From Betaproteobacteria bacterium (GTDB lineage Bacteria > Pseudomonadota > Gammaproteobacteria > Burkholderiales > Usitatibacteraceae), in the NCBI GenBank assembly GCA_016709665.1, contig JADJMI010000026.1:124001-188000 (forward strand): DNA of 64,000 nucleotides, read 5' to 3'. A program made the position numbers and the translations under genes. Below, piece after piece: positions 26,305-34,137 of the stretch. The notes beneath the pieces are model-generated. The model did not search any database. It had not been told where the DNA came from and saw only the letters and a program-made list of their open reading frames with translations. Position 1 is the first letter of the stretch; every line of letters starts with the position of its first letter.

Positions 26305-26324
26305 TCGCGGGTATGGATTACCCC
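26301..26324 (+). promoter_or_regulatory. Motif 2 site C2, upstream of tusA
   Basis: Contains the perfect inverted repeat GGGTA-TGGAT-TACCC (26309-26323), 77 bases before the tusA start. The half GGGTATGG recurs twice on the minus strand in the dsrA promoter region (31561-31592), and a near copy lies at 17460-17482. Confidence 0.5.
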
Positions 26325-26400
26325 GGCCCGCGGGAGCGAAAGTCCGCCGAGCGTCCCCGGTCGGGGGCACGCGCTTGCGGCCATGCGCCAGGAGAATGCG

Positions 26401-26628
26401 ATGGACTTCACCAAGGAACTCGACGCGCGGGGATTGAACTGCCCGCTGCCCATCATCAAGACCAAGAAGGCGCTGGGCGACCTGCAGAGCGGACAGGTGC
26501 TGAAGGTGCTCTCCACGGACACCGGATCGGTGAAGGACATGCAGGCCTTCGCCGCGCAGACCGGCAACGAGCTCGTGGGCTCCGAGGCCCAGGGCAAGGA
26601 ATACGTGTTCTTCCTTCGCAAGAAGTGA
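26401..26628 (+). CDS. tusA: Sulfur carrier protein TusA
   Basis: 75 residues with the defining CPLP motif (Cys14), which carries sulfur as a persulfide. In sulfur oxidisers TusA passes sulfur from rhodanese-like donors to DsrE proteins and DsrC. An AGGAGAA site seven bases upstream fixes the ATG. dsrE2 and a FadL porin follow in the same direction, a set often seen together in sulfur-oxidising bacteria. Confidence 0.92.
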   Translation: MDFTKELDARGLNCPLPIIKTKKALGDLQSGQVLKVLSTDTGSVKDMQAFAAQTGNELVGSEAQGKEYVFFLRKK

Positions 26629-26662
26629 TGCCTTCCGCCCCTCGGCCCACCGGAGAACATCC

Positions 26663-27133
26663 ATGACCCAGAAGCGGATGGCGATCATCGCCTCCAAGGG
26701 CACGCTCGACATGGCGTACCCGCCCTTCATCCTCGGCTCCACCGCCGCGGCCCTCGACTACGAAGTGCAGATCTTCTTCACGTTCTACGGGCTGCAGCTG
26801 CTGCGCAAGGACCTGTCGGACGTGAAGATCAGCCCGCTCGCCAATCCGGCGATGCCCATGCCCGTCCCGATGCCGGTCCTGGTCTCGGCTTTGCCGGGCA
26901 TGGAGTCGATGGCGACGATGATGATGAAGCAGAAGATCAAGGCGAAGGGCGTGGCCTCGATCGAGGACTTGCGCACGGCGTGCCTGGAGGCCGGCGTGAA
27001 GTTCATCGGCTGCCAGATGACGGTCGATCTCTTCGACTTCAGCCACGACGATTTCATCGAGGACGTCGAGTACGGTGGCGCGTCCACCTTCCTGCAGTTC
27101 GCCGGCGAGACGGACATCTGCCTGTTCGTCTAG
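26663..27133 (+). CDS. DsrE2-type sulfurtransferase (DsrE/DsrF/DrsH-like)
   Basis: 156 residues. The N-terminus MAIIASKGTLDMAYPPFILGSTAAA is typical of the larger DsrE2 proteins. A hydrophobic Met/Pro-rich part (about 60-90) is typical too. Cys residues lie in the segment RTACLEAGVKFIGCQMT near residues 107 and 117; the second is the conserved sulfur-binding one. It probably exchanges sulfur with TusA, encoded 34 bases upstream. A GGAGAA ribosome site precedes the ATG. Confidence 0.87.
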   Translation: MTQKRMAIIASKGTLDMAYPPFILGSTAAALDYEVQIFFTFYGLQLLRKDLSDVKISPLANPAMPMPVPMPVLVSALPGMESMATMMMKQKIKAKGVASIEDLRTACLEAGVKFIGCQMTVDLFDFSHDDFIEDVEYGGASTFLQFAGETDICLFV

Positions 27134-27213
27134 CGACGGCGCCGCACCGTCCCGGCGCACGCCGGGAACGACAAGAAAACCGCTCCCTCACCCCCCAATC
27201 GCAGGAGACCCCC

Positions 27214-28500
27214 ATGAACCGACCGAAGTCCATGAAGGCCGCGATCGTCGCGGCGTTGCTGTCGTTCCCATCCGCGGCGCTCGCCACCAACGGCTATTTC
27301 TCCCACGGCTACGGCATGAAGGGGAAGGGCATGGCGGGGGCCACCGCGACGCTGGCGCAGGACGGATTCGCCGGCGCGAACAACCCGGCGGCGGGCGTGT
27401 GGGCCGGCGGGCGGCTGGACCTGGGTGTCGACTGGTTCAGCCCCCAGCGCAAGGCGACGCGCTCGGGCAGCGGTGGCGGCGTGCTCGACTTCAGCGCCGA
27501 CAGCGACAGCACGAACTTCTTCATCCCGGAGATCGCGTACAACACGATGCACTCGGCCGACGTCGCCTACGGGATCACGGTCTACGGCAACGGCGGCATG
27601 AACACCGACTACCCGGGCGGGCAGCTCAACTGCTCGCCGTTCGGCGGCCCGCCGGTGGCCAACGGCCTGTGCGGGCTCGATCGCCTCGGCGTCGACCTGT
27701 CCCAGCTGATCGTCGCGCCGCATGCGTCATGGCGCTTCGCCCCGGGACATTCCGTCGGCATCGCGCCGCTCTTCGCCTACCAGCGTTTCGAGATGAACGG
27801 CGCTCATCTGTTCACCCAGCTCTCGCAGAGCCCCGGCGACGTGACCAACCGGGGCTACGACAGCTCGACCGGGTGGGGCGTGCGCGTCGGTTACCTGGGC
27901 AAGCTCTCGCCCGGCGTCACGATCGGGGCGGCCTACACCTCGAAGATGAGCATGGGCGAGTTCGACAAGTACAAGGGACTCTTCGCCGAGAACGGCGGCT
28001 TCGACATTCCCGCGCATGTGACGGCGGGCGTGTCTTTCGAGCCGGCCAAGGGCTTCCTCGTGGCCATCGACTGGGAGCGCATCGCGTACAGCGACGTGGC
28101 GTCCATCGGCAACCCGAGCACCAACCAGGCGCCGCTCGGATCCTCCAACGGCCCGGGATTCGGCTGGTCCGACGTCGACGTGTGGAAGTTCGGGGTCCAG
28201 TGGCAGGCGAGCCCGGCGCTCACGCTGCGCGCGGGCTACAACCGCTCGGAGAACCCGATCCAGCCGCGCGACGTGACCTTCAACATCCTCGCGCCCGGCG
28301 TCGTGAAGGACCACCTCACGCTCGGATTCACCCTGGCCCTCGACAAGGACAGCGAGCTGACGATGGCCTACATGCACGCGTTCTCCAACGCGGTGGAAGG
28401 GCCCTCGTTCTTCAACGCGTTCGCGCCGGGGATGGGCGGCAACGAGAAGATCGAGATGTACCAGAACTCCCTGGGGATCGCCTGGGCGAAGCGCTGGTAG
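27214..28500 (+). CDS. OmpP1/FadL family outer-membrane protein
   Basis: 428 residues. The signal peptide ends at about residue 24 (AALA-T), and the mature N-terminus NGYFSHGYGMKGKGMAGA is the FadL hatch signature. The rest is a 14-strand barrel, ending in a typical aromatic C-terminus (KRW). FadL channels take up hydrophobic compounds. Next to tusA and dsrE2 it may carry sulfur or organic sulfur species, but that is inference from position. An AGGAG site lies seven bases before the ATG. Confidence 0.85.
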   Translation: MNRPKSMKAAIVAALLSFPSAALATNGYFSHGYGMKGKGMAGATATLAQDGFAGANNPAAGVWAGGRLDLGVDWFSPQRKATRSGSGGGVLDFSADSDSTNFFIPEIAYNTMHSADVAYGITVYGNGGMNTDYPGGQLNCSPFGGPPVANGLCGLDRLGVDLSQLIVAPHASWRFAPGHSVGIAPLFAYQRFEMNGAHLFTQLSQSPGDVTNRGYDSSTGWGVRVGYLGKLSPGVTIGAAYTSKMSMGEFDKYKGLFAENGGFDIPAHVTAGVSFEPAKGFLVAIDWERIAYSDVASIGNPSTNQAPLGSSNGPGFGWSDVDVWKFGVQWQASPALTLRAGYNRSENPIQPRDVTFNILAPGVVKDHLTLGFTLALDKDSELTMAYMHAFSNAVEGPSFFNAFAPGMGGNEKIEMYQNSLGIAWAKRW

Positions 28501-28507
28501 GAACGGG

Positions 28508-29443
28508 TCAGGCAGCTTCCGGCGCGGGGGCGCCGAGCCAGGCGCCCTCGGTGCCCGCGATGCGGTCGTAGTACCGCGCCCGGAAGAGCAGGCGCGGCCC
28601 CGCGCCCTGCACGAACGCCGACCGGTCGTGCAGGACGTTGTTGCACACGATCCCCATCCCGGGCTCGAGCCTCACCCGGAAGATCCCCGCGCCGCCCTCG
28701 TCGAGTCGCCCGAGCAGGAAGCCGGCGGCCTCCCGCGTGGCCGGGTCGTCCTTCCAGGCGATGCTGCGCGTGCGCGCGGTGTATCGCATGTGCAGGTCGC
28801 CGGTGCGTTCGTCGAGCGAGAACACCGGCCCGGTGCAGGCGGCTCGCGCGATGCCGTCGTCGTCCTCGCGCGCGGGAATGGTCATCGCATCGGGGGCGAA
28901 AAGCGCCTCGGCCCAGGCCGGCTCGCGTTCGCGCAAGGCGATGTAGGCCATCTCGTGGTCCGCCACGCGGTTCTCCCCCCCGTCGCCGGCGCTGCGCACG
29001 CAGTGCAGGATCATCGCGCGGATGCGCTTCGCCGGCTCGTTGTAGTAGCCGTCGGTATGCCAGCGGATCGGCCGGTCCGTGTAGGGGATGAAGCCGGCGC
29101 CGGCCTTGCCCGGGTCGACGCGGATCGCGGTGATCGCGTCGTCGTCGGCGAGCAGGTTGGCATCGAGGGCGTGCAACCCCAGCCGGCGGCCGAGTTGCCG
29201 CGGCAACGCCTTGTCCTCGTCGGGGATGCGGCTCGCGTAGATCGCCATGTTGGCGCGCCGGCAGCTTCTCACGATCGCCGCCAGTTCGGCCGCCGTGGGA
29301 TCGCGGGGGTCGCGAACCTCGACGACGAGTTCGTCCCGGCTTGCCGGCGCCGCGGCGAGCTTCGCGTCGCGCCAGCGCCGGTAGGCGCCGTCGTCGCCCG
29401 CCCGGAAGACGGCCCGGGCGCGTTGCGCCGGGGACTCACTCAC
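28508..29443 (-). CDS. TauD/TfdA family Fe(II)/2-oxoglutarate dioxygenase
   Basis: 311 residues. The iron site is HTD in IRWHTDGYYNEP (about residue 128) with the distal His in VCNNVLHDRSAF (about 267), and the 2-oxoglutarate Arg is in LLFRARYYDR. Family members hydroxylate taurine, other sulfonates, carnitine-like compounds and many other substrates. Here it is the last gene of a minus-strand operon of sulfur genes, so a sulfonate or sulfated substrate is possible. The gene overlaps the preceding one by eight bases. The true substrate cannot be deduced. Confidence 0.82.
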   Translation of the reverse strand: MSESPAQRARAVFRAGDDGAYRRWRDAKLAAAPASRDELVVEVRDPRDPTAAELAAIVRSCRRANMAIYASRIPDEDKALPRQLGRRLGLHALDANLLADDDAITAIRVDPGKAGAGFIPYTDRPIRWHTDGYYNEPAKRIRAMILHCVRSAGDGGENRVADHEMAYIALREREPAWAEALFAPDAMTIPAREDDDGIARAACTGPVFSLDERTGDLHMRYTARTRSIAWKDDPATREAAGFLLGRLDEGGAGIFRVRLEPGMGIVCNNVLHDRSAFVQGAGPRLLFRARYYDRIAGTEGAWLGAPAPEAA

Positions 29444-30035
29444 CGGAAGTCCCCGTCGCGCGCCGGCGCCGGCCGGGGCCCGTATCGTGAAGGTCGGCGA
29501 AGGCCTTGGCGAGGGTCGCCGCCGCCTCGGGGCCCTCGATGGCCATCACCTGGTCGTGGGTCCAGCGGCGGTCCTTCTCGTCCATGATCGCCGCGATGCG
29601 GCTGGCGAAGTAGCGCAGGAAGGCGAAATCCGGGCCGGCCGGGCCGTACCCGAATTCGGCGTATTCCGCGAGGGCTTCGTTCACCCGGACGACGAACGCG
29701 GCCTTCACCGCGCCGGGCGCGGGGACGCCGAGCAGGTCGGCGTAGTTCCCTTCCAGGGTCTCGCCGCAGCGGTTGCCCAGGGCGGTCATGAAGGCGAGGG
29801 CGCCGGCCTCGTCGAAATGGCCATGCGCATGGCGCCAGGCGACCTGCACGCAATAGGCGAGCGCTTCGGCCAGGAACGCGAAGTAGGCCGGCCCGGGGTC
29901 GATGTCGAAGCCGGCCTTGCGCATCCGCTTGAGCGCGTTCTGGGCCACCTTCCAGGAAATGAAGGCGATGGCGCCCGCGACTTCCTCGGGAGACTTGGGC
30001 CGGCCCGGCCGGAACCAGTGGCTCTTGACGCGCAT
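29436..30035 (-). CDS. Uncharacterised protein in a sulfur gene operon
   Basis: 199 residues, soluble and helical, with a Trp/Tyr-rich N-terminus (VKSHWFRPGRPKSPEEVAGAIAFISWKVAQNALKRMRKAGFDI) and an Arg-rich tail. No catalytic motif is evident. I do not recognise the family. It sits between the tandem TusA gene and the dioxygenase gene, overlapping the latter, so it is expressed with them. Its start was chosen at the ATG 23 bases after the tandem TusA stop. Confidence 0.55.
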   Translation of the reverse strand: MRVKSHWFRPGRPKSPEEVAGAIAFISWKVAQNALKRMRKAGFDIDPGPAYFAFLAEALAYCVQVAWRHAHGHFDEAGALAFMTALGNRCGETLEGNYADLLGVPAPGAVKAAFVVRVNEALAEYAEFGYGPAGPDFAFLRYFASRIAAIMDEKDRRWTHDQVMAIEGPEAAATLAKAFADLHDTGPGRRRRATGTSGE

Positions 30036-30058
30036 GGCGGGAAAAGCGGCGCCCGGCT

Positions 30059-30553
30059 TCAGGCCTTGGCGATGTAGAACTCGACCACGCCCGCGCCCGC
30101 CTCCACGGTCGCCACGAGCCTGAGCCCCGTCGCGGCGGTCCAGTCGGCGATGTCGGCCCGCGTGCCCGGGCAATTGCTGACGAGCTTCAGGATCTCTCCC
30201 GGGCCCAGGGCCTTGATGAACTGCTTGGCCTCGATGATGGGGCCCGGGCAGGTCACGCCGCGCATGTCGAGCACCGCGTTCGCCGCGATCGATCCGGCGC
30301 GGCCCTTGCGCAGGTAATAGGCCGTGACGCCATTGTCGCGGGATTCGGCCAGGACCAGTTCGTTGCCGGTCTGGCGGCACCAGGCGACGAGATCGTCCCT
30401 CGTGCCGGCGCAATTGGACAGCAGCCGCAGGACCTGCCGCTCGCCGAGCCCGTCGACGACCTCCTTTGCGCCCAGTATGGGACCGGGGCAGGTGAGCCCG
30501 GCGAGATCGAGGGTCGCATCGGCTTCGGGAACGGGGACGGGCGGGTGGGTCAT
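30059..30553 (-). CDS. Tandem TusA-like sulfur carrier (two TusA domains)
   Basis: 164 residues made of two TusA domains. Each has a CPGP motif, at Cys22 and Cys102, in place of the CPLP of the stand-alone TusA. Each domain also has a second conserved Cys in LLSNCAGTRDD (48) and LVSNCPGTRAD (128). Two linked carriers could bind two sulfur atoms or pass sulfur within one chain. The gene has a good GGAG site upstream of its ATG and follows the Cas6-like gene by 13 bases. Confidence 0.83.
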   Translation of the reverse strand: MTHPPVPVPEADATLDLAGLTCPGPILGAKEVVDGLGERQVLRLLSNCAGTRDDLVAWCRQTGNELVLAESRDNGVTAYYLRKGRAGSIAANAVLDMRGVTCPGPIIEAKQFIKALGPGEILKLVSNCPGTRADIADWTAATGLRLVATVEAGAGVVEFYIAKA

Positions 30554-30566
30554 GGGAGGCTCCGGG

Positions 30567-31223
30567 TCAGTCGGCCGTGTGAATGGTCTTGTGGGGAGAG
30601 AGGATGCCGCAGCCGAGGTCGCGCATGAGCCCGAGGCCTTGGCGCTGGAGGACGAGCGAGTGCTCCGCCGACAACTCGTGCACGGCCACGCCCCAGGCGG
30701 CGAAATCGCGGCCGTCCCGGGCGATTCGGGTGCGACGGCCGCAAAGCAGCCGGCCGCGCACGGCGAGGCGGTCGAGTTCCCGGCCGAGCGTGACCAGGAA
30801 AACGCTCTCTTCCTCGTCGCCGGTCGCCACCCGCGGGGAATAGACCGTCGCCGAGGGCTCGAGCCGACGGAACGTGCCATGGCCGATCCGGATCGGCGTT
30901 CCCGCGAGATCGAGGCTCGCGCCTTCCAGGTTGCTCGCGGCGCAGAGCTTGTCGCGCGGCATCCGGATCACCAGCTTGGTGCGCCGGGATAGCAGCAGGG
31001 ATCCATCGGCGCCTCGAACCCCCCGGAGCGGGTGGATTCCGGCCCGGGGTTCCGCCGCCATCCAGGGGGCGAGGCGCAGGACCTCCTGCAACAAGGCGAC
31101 TTCGTGCCCCGCGGGCAGGCAGGAAGCCTCCAGGTCCAGAATCACGTCGACGATGTCGGTGCCCGCACCGCCCGCTTCGGAGGCGCCGGATGCGATGCCA
31201 GCCGGGGCCCCGGAGTCGGTCAA
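30567..31223 (-). CDS. Orphan Cas6/Cmx6-like protein
   Basis: About 218 residues. The sequence resembles Cas6 of type I-MYXAN systems (Cmx6): the segment LRLAPWMAAEPRAGIHPLRG near residue 55, a central RRTKLVIRMPRDK strand, and the C-terminal glycine-rich GLGLMRDLGCGILSPHKT, which is a hallmark of Cas6-type RNA-binding proteins. No CRISPR repeat or other cas gene is in the window. The operon is for sulfur metabolism, so its role may differ from crRNA processing. The likely start is a TTG at 31223 overlapping the upstream stop; no ATG lies early in the frame. Confidence 0.65.
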   Translation of the reverse strand: MTDSGAPAGIASGASEAGGAGTDIVDVILDLEASCLPAGHEVALLQEVLRLAPWMAAEPRAGIHPLRGVRGADGSLLLSRRTKLVIRMPRDKLCAASNLEGASLDLAGTPIRIGHGTFRRLEPSATVYSPRVATGDEEESVFLVTLGRELDRLAVRGRLLCGRRTRIARDGRDFAAWGVAVHELSAEHSLVLQRQGLGLMRDLGCGILSPHKTIHTAD

Positions 31224-31441
31224 GGCGGGTTCCCCGTGCGGGCGGCCGACCAGTTCGCCATCGCATCCGCCCATTCGCGAGCGGTCGCGGCGTCGATGTC
31301 GAACACCGTGAAGCGCTTCGATTCGCGGATCCGGATCCGCAGGAACTCCGGGCCGCCCGTCTCGAAGGCGATGCCTTGCAGCTCGATCTCCTGGCCTCCC
31401 AGCGGGACGGTGAATTTCGCGACGGATTCGAGTCGGGGCAT
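31220..31441 (-). CDS. Small uncharacterised protein (73 residues), first gene of the cas6-like/tusA operon
   Basis: Begins MPRLESVAKFTVPLGGQEIE and looks like a small beta-rich fold with alternating charged and hydrophobic residues (LQGIAFETGGPEFLRIRIRESKRFTVFDID). No Cys, no membrane segment. Unknown family. Its stop overlaps the putative TTG start of the Cas6-like gene, so the two are translationally coupled. It is divergent from dsrA and shares the promoter region with motif 2 copies. Confidence 0.55.
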   Translation of the reverse strand: MPRLESVAKFTVPLGGQEIELQGIAFETGGPEFLRIRIRESKRFTVFDIDAATAREWADAMANWSAARTGNPP

Positions 31442-31560
31442 GGCGTGCGGGGCCTGTGGAAGTTGCCGGCGGTTTCGCCGACCCGTGCGGGGTCGAAGCG
31501 GCCCAGGGCGAGTGTCGACCTTCCCGGCCCCCGTCGTCCATCCCCCCGCGTGGAAGCCGG

Positions 31561-31594
31561 CCATACCCCTTTCGGGTAGTCCATCCATACCCGT
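31561..31594. promoter_or_regulatory. Motif 2 site D, between the cas6-like operon and dsrA
   Basis: Two direct copies of CCATACCC (31561-31568 and 31585-31592) lie 24 bases apart. They combine with GGGTA at 31574-31578 into inverted repeats, TACCC-N5-GGGTA (31564-31578) and GGGTA-N9-TACCC (31574-31592). The half-site GGGTATGG also occurs upstream of tusA. It is 110 bases before dsrA and 120 bases before the start of the minus-strand operon, so it could control both. Confidence 0.5.
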
Positions 31595-31703
31595 CGAGAG
31601 GGATGGCGACGACGGGTGGGCGTCCGTAGCATCGGTCCACCGTCGGGGTGCGGACCGCCCCGCCCAGGCAAGCGGCCCCGGGCCCGCGATCGGAAGGAGC
31701 GAC

Positions 31704-33002
31704 ATGGACAAGAAAATGCACCCCACGCCGATGCTCGACGAACTCGAGAGCGGCCCCTGGCCCAGCTTCGTCACGGGCCTGAAGCGTCTCGCCGGCGAGA
31801 ACCCGATGGTGGTCGACCTGCTCGGGCAGCTCGAAACCTCCTACCGGACCCGCAAGGGGTACTGGAAGGGCGGCACGGTGAGCGTCTTCGGCTACGGCGG
31901 CGGCATCATCCCGCGGTTCACGGAACTCAAGGACGCCGACGGCAAGCCCCAGTTCCCCGACGCCGCGGAATTCCACACGCTGCGCGTGATGCCTCCCGCG
32001 GGCATGCATTATTCCACCGACATCCTGCGCAAGCTCTGCGACAGCTGGGAGCGACACGGCTCCGGGCTCATCGCGTTCCACGGCCAGAGCGGCGACATCA
32101 TGTTCCAGGGCGTGCGCTCGGAGAACGTCCAGGCCGCCTTCGACGAGATCAACGAACTGGGCTTCGACCTGGGCGGCGCCGGTCCCGCGGTGCGCACCTC
32201 CATGTCTTGCGTGGGCGCCTCGCGGTGCGAGCAGTCCTGCTACGACGAGGGGAAGACGCACCGCACCGTGATCAACAGCTTCCTGGACGACATCCACCGC
32301 CCCTCGCTGCCCTACAAGTTCAAGTTCAAGTTCTCCGGTTGCCCGAACGACTGCATGAACTCGATCCAGCGTTCGGACATGGCGGTCATCGGCACCTGGC
32401 GCGACAACATCCGCACCGACGAGGCGCTCGCGCGCAAGTACTTCGCCGCGCACGGCCTGAACGACCTGGTGAACGACGTCGTGAACCGCTGCCCGACCAA
32501 GGCGATCCGCCTGGTGAAGGCCACCGAAGCCAAGGCCGGCCCCTCGGTCTCGATGGTCAAGCTCTCCGACGAGCACGCGCTCGAGATCGAGAACCGCGAC
32601 TGCGTGCGCTGCATGCATTGCATCAACGTCATCACCGGCGGGCTGGCGCCCGGCGCCGACAAGGGCGCGACCATCCTCGTGGGAGGCAAGCGCACCCTCA
32701 AGATCGGCGACCTCATGGGCACCGTGGTCGTGCCGTTCATGAAGCTCGCCACGGACGAGGATCGCGAGAAGCTCGTGGATCTCGCCAAGCGCATCGTCGA
32801 CTTCTTCGCCGAGAACGCCCTCGAGCACGAGCGCATCGGCGAGACGATCGAGCGCATCGGGCTGGTGAATTTCCTCGAGGGCGTCGAGCTGGAGATCGAC
32901 GCGAACATGGTCGCGACCCCGCGCACCAACCCCTACGTGCGCACCGACGGCTGGGACGAGGAAGTGGCCCGGATCAACGCCAAGAAGTCGCAGGCGGCCT
33001 GA
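31704..33002 (+). CDS. dsrA: Reverse-type dissimilatory sulfite reductase subunit alpha DsrA
   Basis: 432 residues, cytoplasmic. With DsrB it interconverts sulfite and DsrC-bound sulfur; here it works in the oxidative direction. Cys residues for the siroheme-[4Fe-4S] site lie in SCVGASRCEQSC (about 169-179) and FSGCPNDCMNS (near 212). A ferredoxin insertion with CVRCMHC binds another cluster. The ATG has a GGAAGGAG site seven bases upstream. It heads a 13-kb operon that runs without large gaps to cobA. Confidence 0.96.
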   Translation: MDKKMHPTPMLDELESGPWPSFVTGLKRLAGENPMVVDLLGQLETSYRTRKGYWKGGTVSVFGYGGGIIPRFTELKDADGKPQFPDAAEFHTLRVMPPAGMHYSTDILRKLCDSWERHGSGLIAFHGQSGDIMFQGVRSENVQAAFDEINELGFDLGGAGPAVRTSMSCVGASRCEQSCYDEGKTHRTVINSFLDDIHRPSLPYKFKFKFSGCPNDCMNSIQRSDMAVIGTWRDNIRTDEALARKYFAAHGLNDLVNDVVNRCPTKAIRLVKATEAKAGPSVSMVKLSDEHALEIENRDCVRCMHCINVITGGLAPGADKGATILVGGKRTLKIGDLMGTVVVPFMKLATDEDREKLVDLAKRIVDFFAENALEHERIGETIERIGLVNFLEGVELEIDANMVATPRTNPYVRTDGWDEEVARINAKKSQAA

Positions 33003-33035
33003 AGCGCCCCGCGCCCCCGAGGAGAGAACACGACC

Positions 33036-34118
33036 ATGGCCACCGCCACCGCAACGCCCCGCCGCGCGATCGAGTGCGGCGTTCCCGACAACACGTCGTT
33101 CCTGCACCCGGTCCTCAAGCGGAACTACGGCAACTGGAAGTACCACGACCGTCCGCGTCCCGGCGTGCTGCACCACGTCTCGCATTCGGGCGAAGAGGTC
33201 TGGAGCGTGCGCGCGGGCACCCAGCGCCAGATGGACGTGCACACCATCCGCACGCTGTGTGACATCGCCGACACCTATGCCGAAGGGCACGTGCGCTTCA
33301 CGATCCGCTCGAACATCGAGTTCATGGTGGGCGAGGAAAGCAAGGTCGCGCCGCTCGTCGAGGCCCTCACGAAGGCGGGCTTTCCCGTCGGCGGCACCGG
33401 CAATTCCGTGTCGATGATCGCGCACACGCAGGGTTGGCTCCACTGCGACATCCCGGGCACCGACGCCTCGGGCGCGGTGAAGGCGCTGATGGACGAGCTC
33501 TACCACGAGTTCATCCGCGAGGACATGCCCAACCGCGTGCACCTGTCGACCTCCTGCTGCGAGATCAACTGCGGCGGGCAGGCGGACATCGCGATCATCA
33601 TCCAGCACACCAAGCCGCCGAAGATCAACCACGACCTCGTGGCCAACGTCTGCGAGCGGCCGGCCGTCGTGGCCCGGTGCCCGGTGGCGGCGATCCGCCC
33701 GGCGCTCGTGAACGGCAAGCCCTCGCTCGAGGTGGACGAGAAGAAGTGCATCTGCTGCGGCGCCTGCTACCCTCCGTGCCCGCCGATGCAGATCAACGAC
33801 CCGGAAAACTCCAAGTTCGCGATCTGGGTCGGCGGGAAGAACTCGAACGCGCGCGGCAAGCCCACCTTCATGAAGATGGTGGCTTCGGGCATCCCCAACC
33901 ACCCGCCGCGCTGGCCGGAAGTGTCGGAGATCGTGAAGAAGATCCTCTACACCTACAAGGAGGACGCCCGTCCCTGGGAACGCCTCTCGGACTGGGTGGA
34001 GCGCATCGGCTGGCCGCGCTTCTTCGAGAAGACGGGCCTGCCCTTCACGAAGTACCTGATCGACGACTGGCGCGGTTCGCGGGCGAGCCTCAACGCCTCG
34101 GCGCACATCCGGTTCTGA
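33036..34118 (+). CDS. dsrB: Reverse-type dissimilatory sulfite reductase subunit beta DsrB
   Basis: 360 residues, partner of DsrA in the alpha2beta2 enzyme. The segment STSCCEINCGG near residue 168 supplies cluster ligands, and CICCGACYPPCPP near residue 240 is the ferredoxin domain. The ribosome site is GAGGAGAG. It lies 33 bases after dsrA. Confidence 0.96.
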   Translation: MATATATPRRAIECGVPDNTSFLHPVLKRNYGNWKYHDRPRPGVLHHVSHSGEEVWSVRAGTQRQMDVHTIRTLCDIADTYAEGHVRFTIRSNIEFMVGEESKVAPLVEALTKAGFPVGGTGNSVSMIAHTQGWLHCDIPGTDASGAVKALMDELYHEFIREDMPNRVHLSTSCCEINCGGQADIAIIIQHTKPPKINHDLVANVCERPAVVARCPVAAIRPALVNGKPSLEVDEKKCICCGACYPPCPPMQINDPENSKFAIWVGGKNSNARGKPTFMKMVASGIPNHPPRWPEVSEIVKKILYTYKEDARPWERLSDWVERIGWPRFFEKTGLPFTKYLIDDWRGSRASLNASAHIRF

Positions 34119-34137
34119 GGCGAGGGGCCCGACCGCG

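Noticed and set aside
30567..31223. A CRISPR-Cas locus around the Cas6-like gene
   Set aside because: No repeats of 25-40 bases with even spacing and no other cas gene were found nearby.
31704..34118. DsrAB as part of sulfate reduction
   Set aside because: dsrEFH, dsrL, dsrN, dsrR, soeABC and fccAB are present, and no dsrD or qmo genes are seen; AprM replaces Qmo. The oxidative type is favoured.
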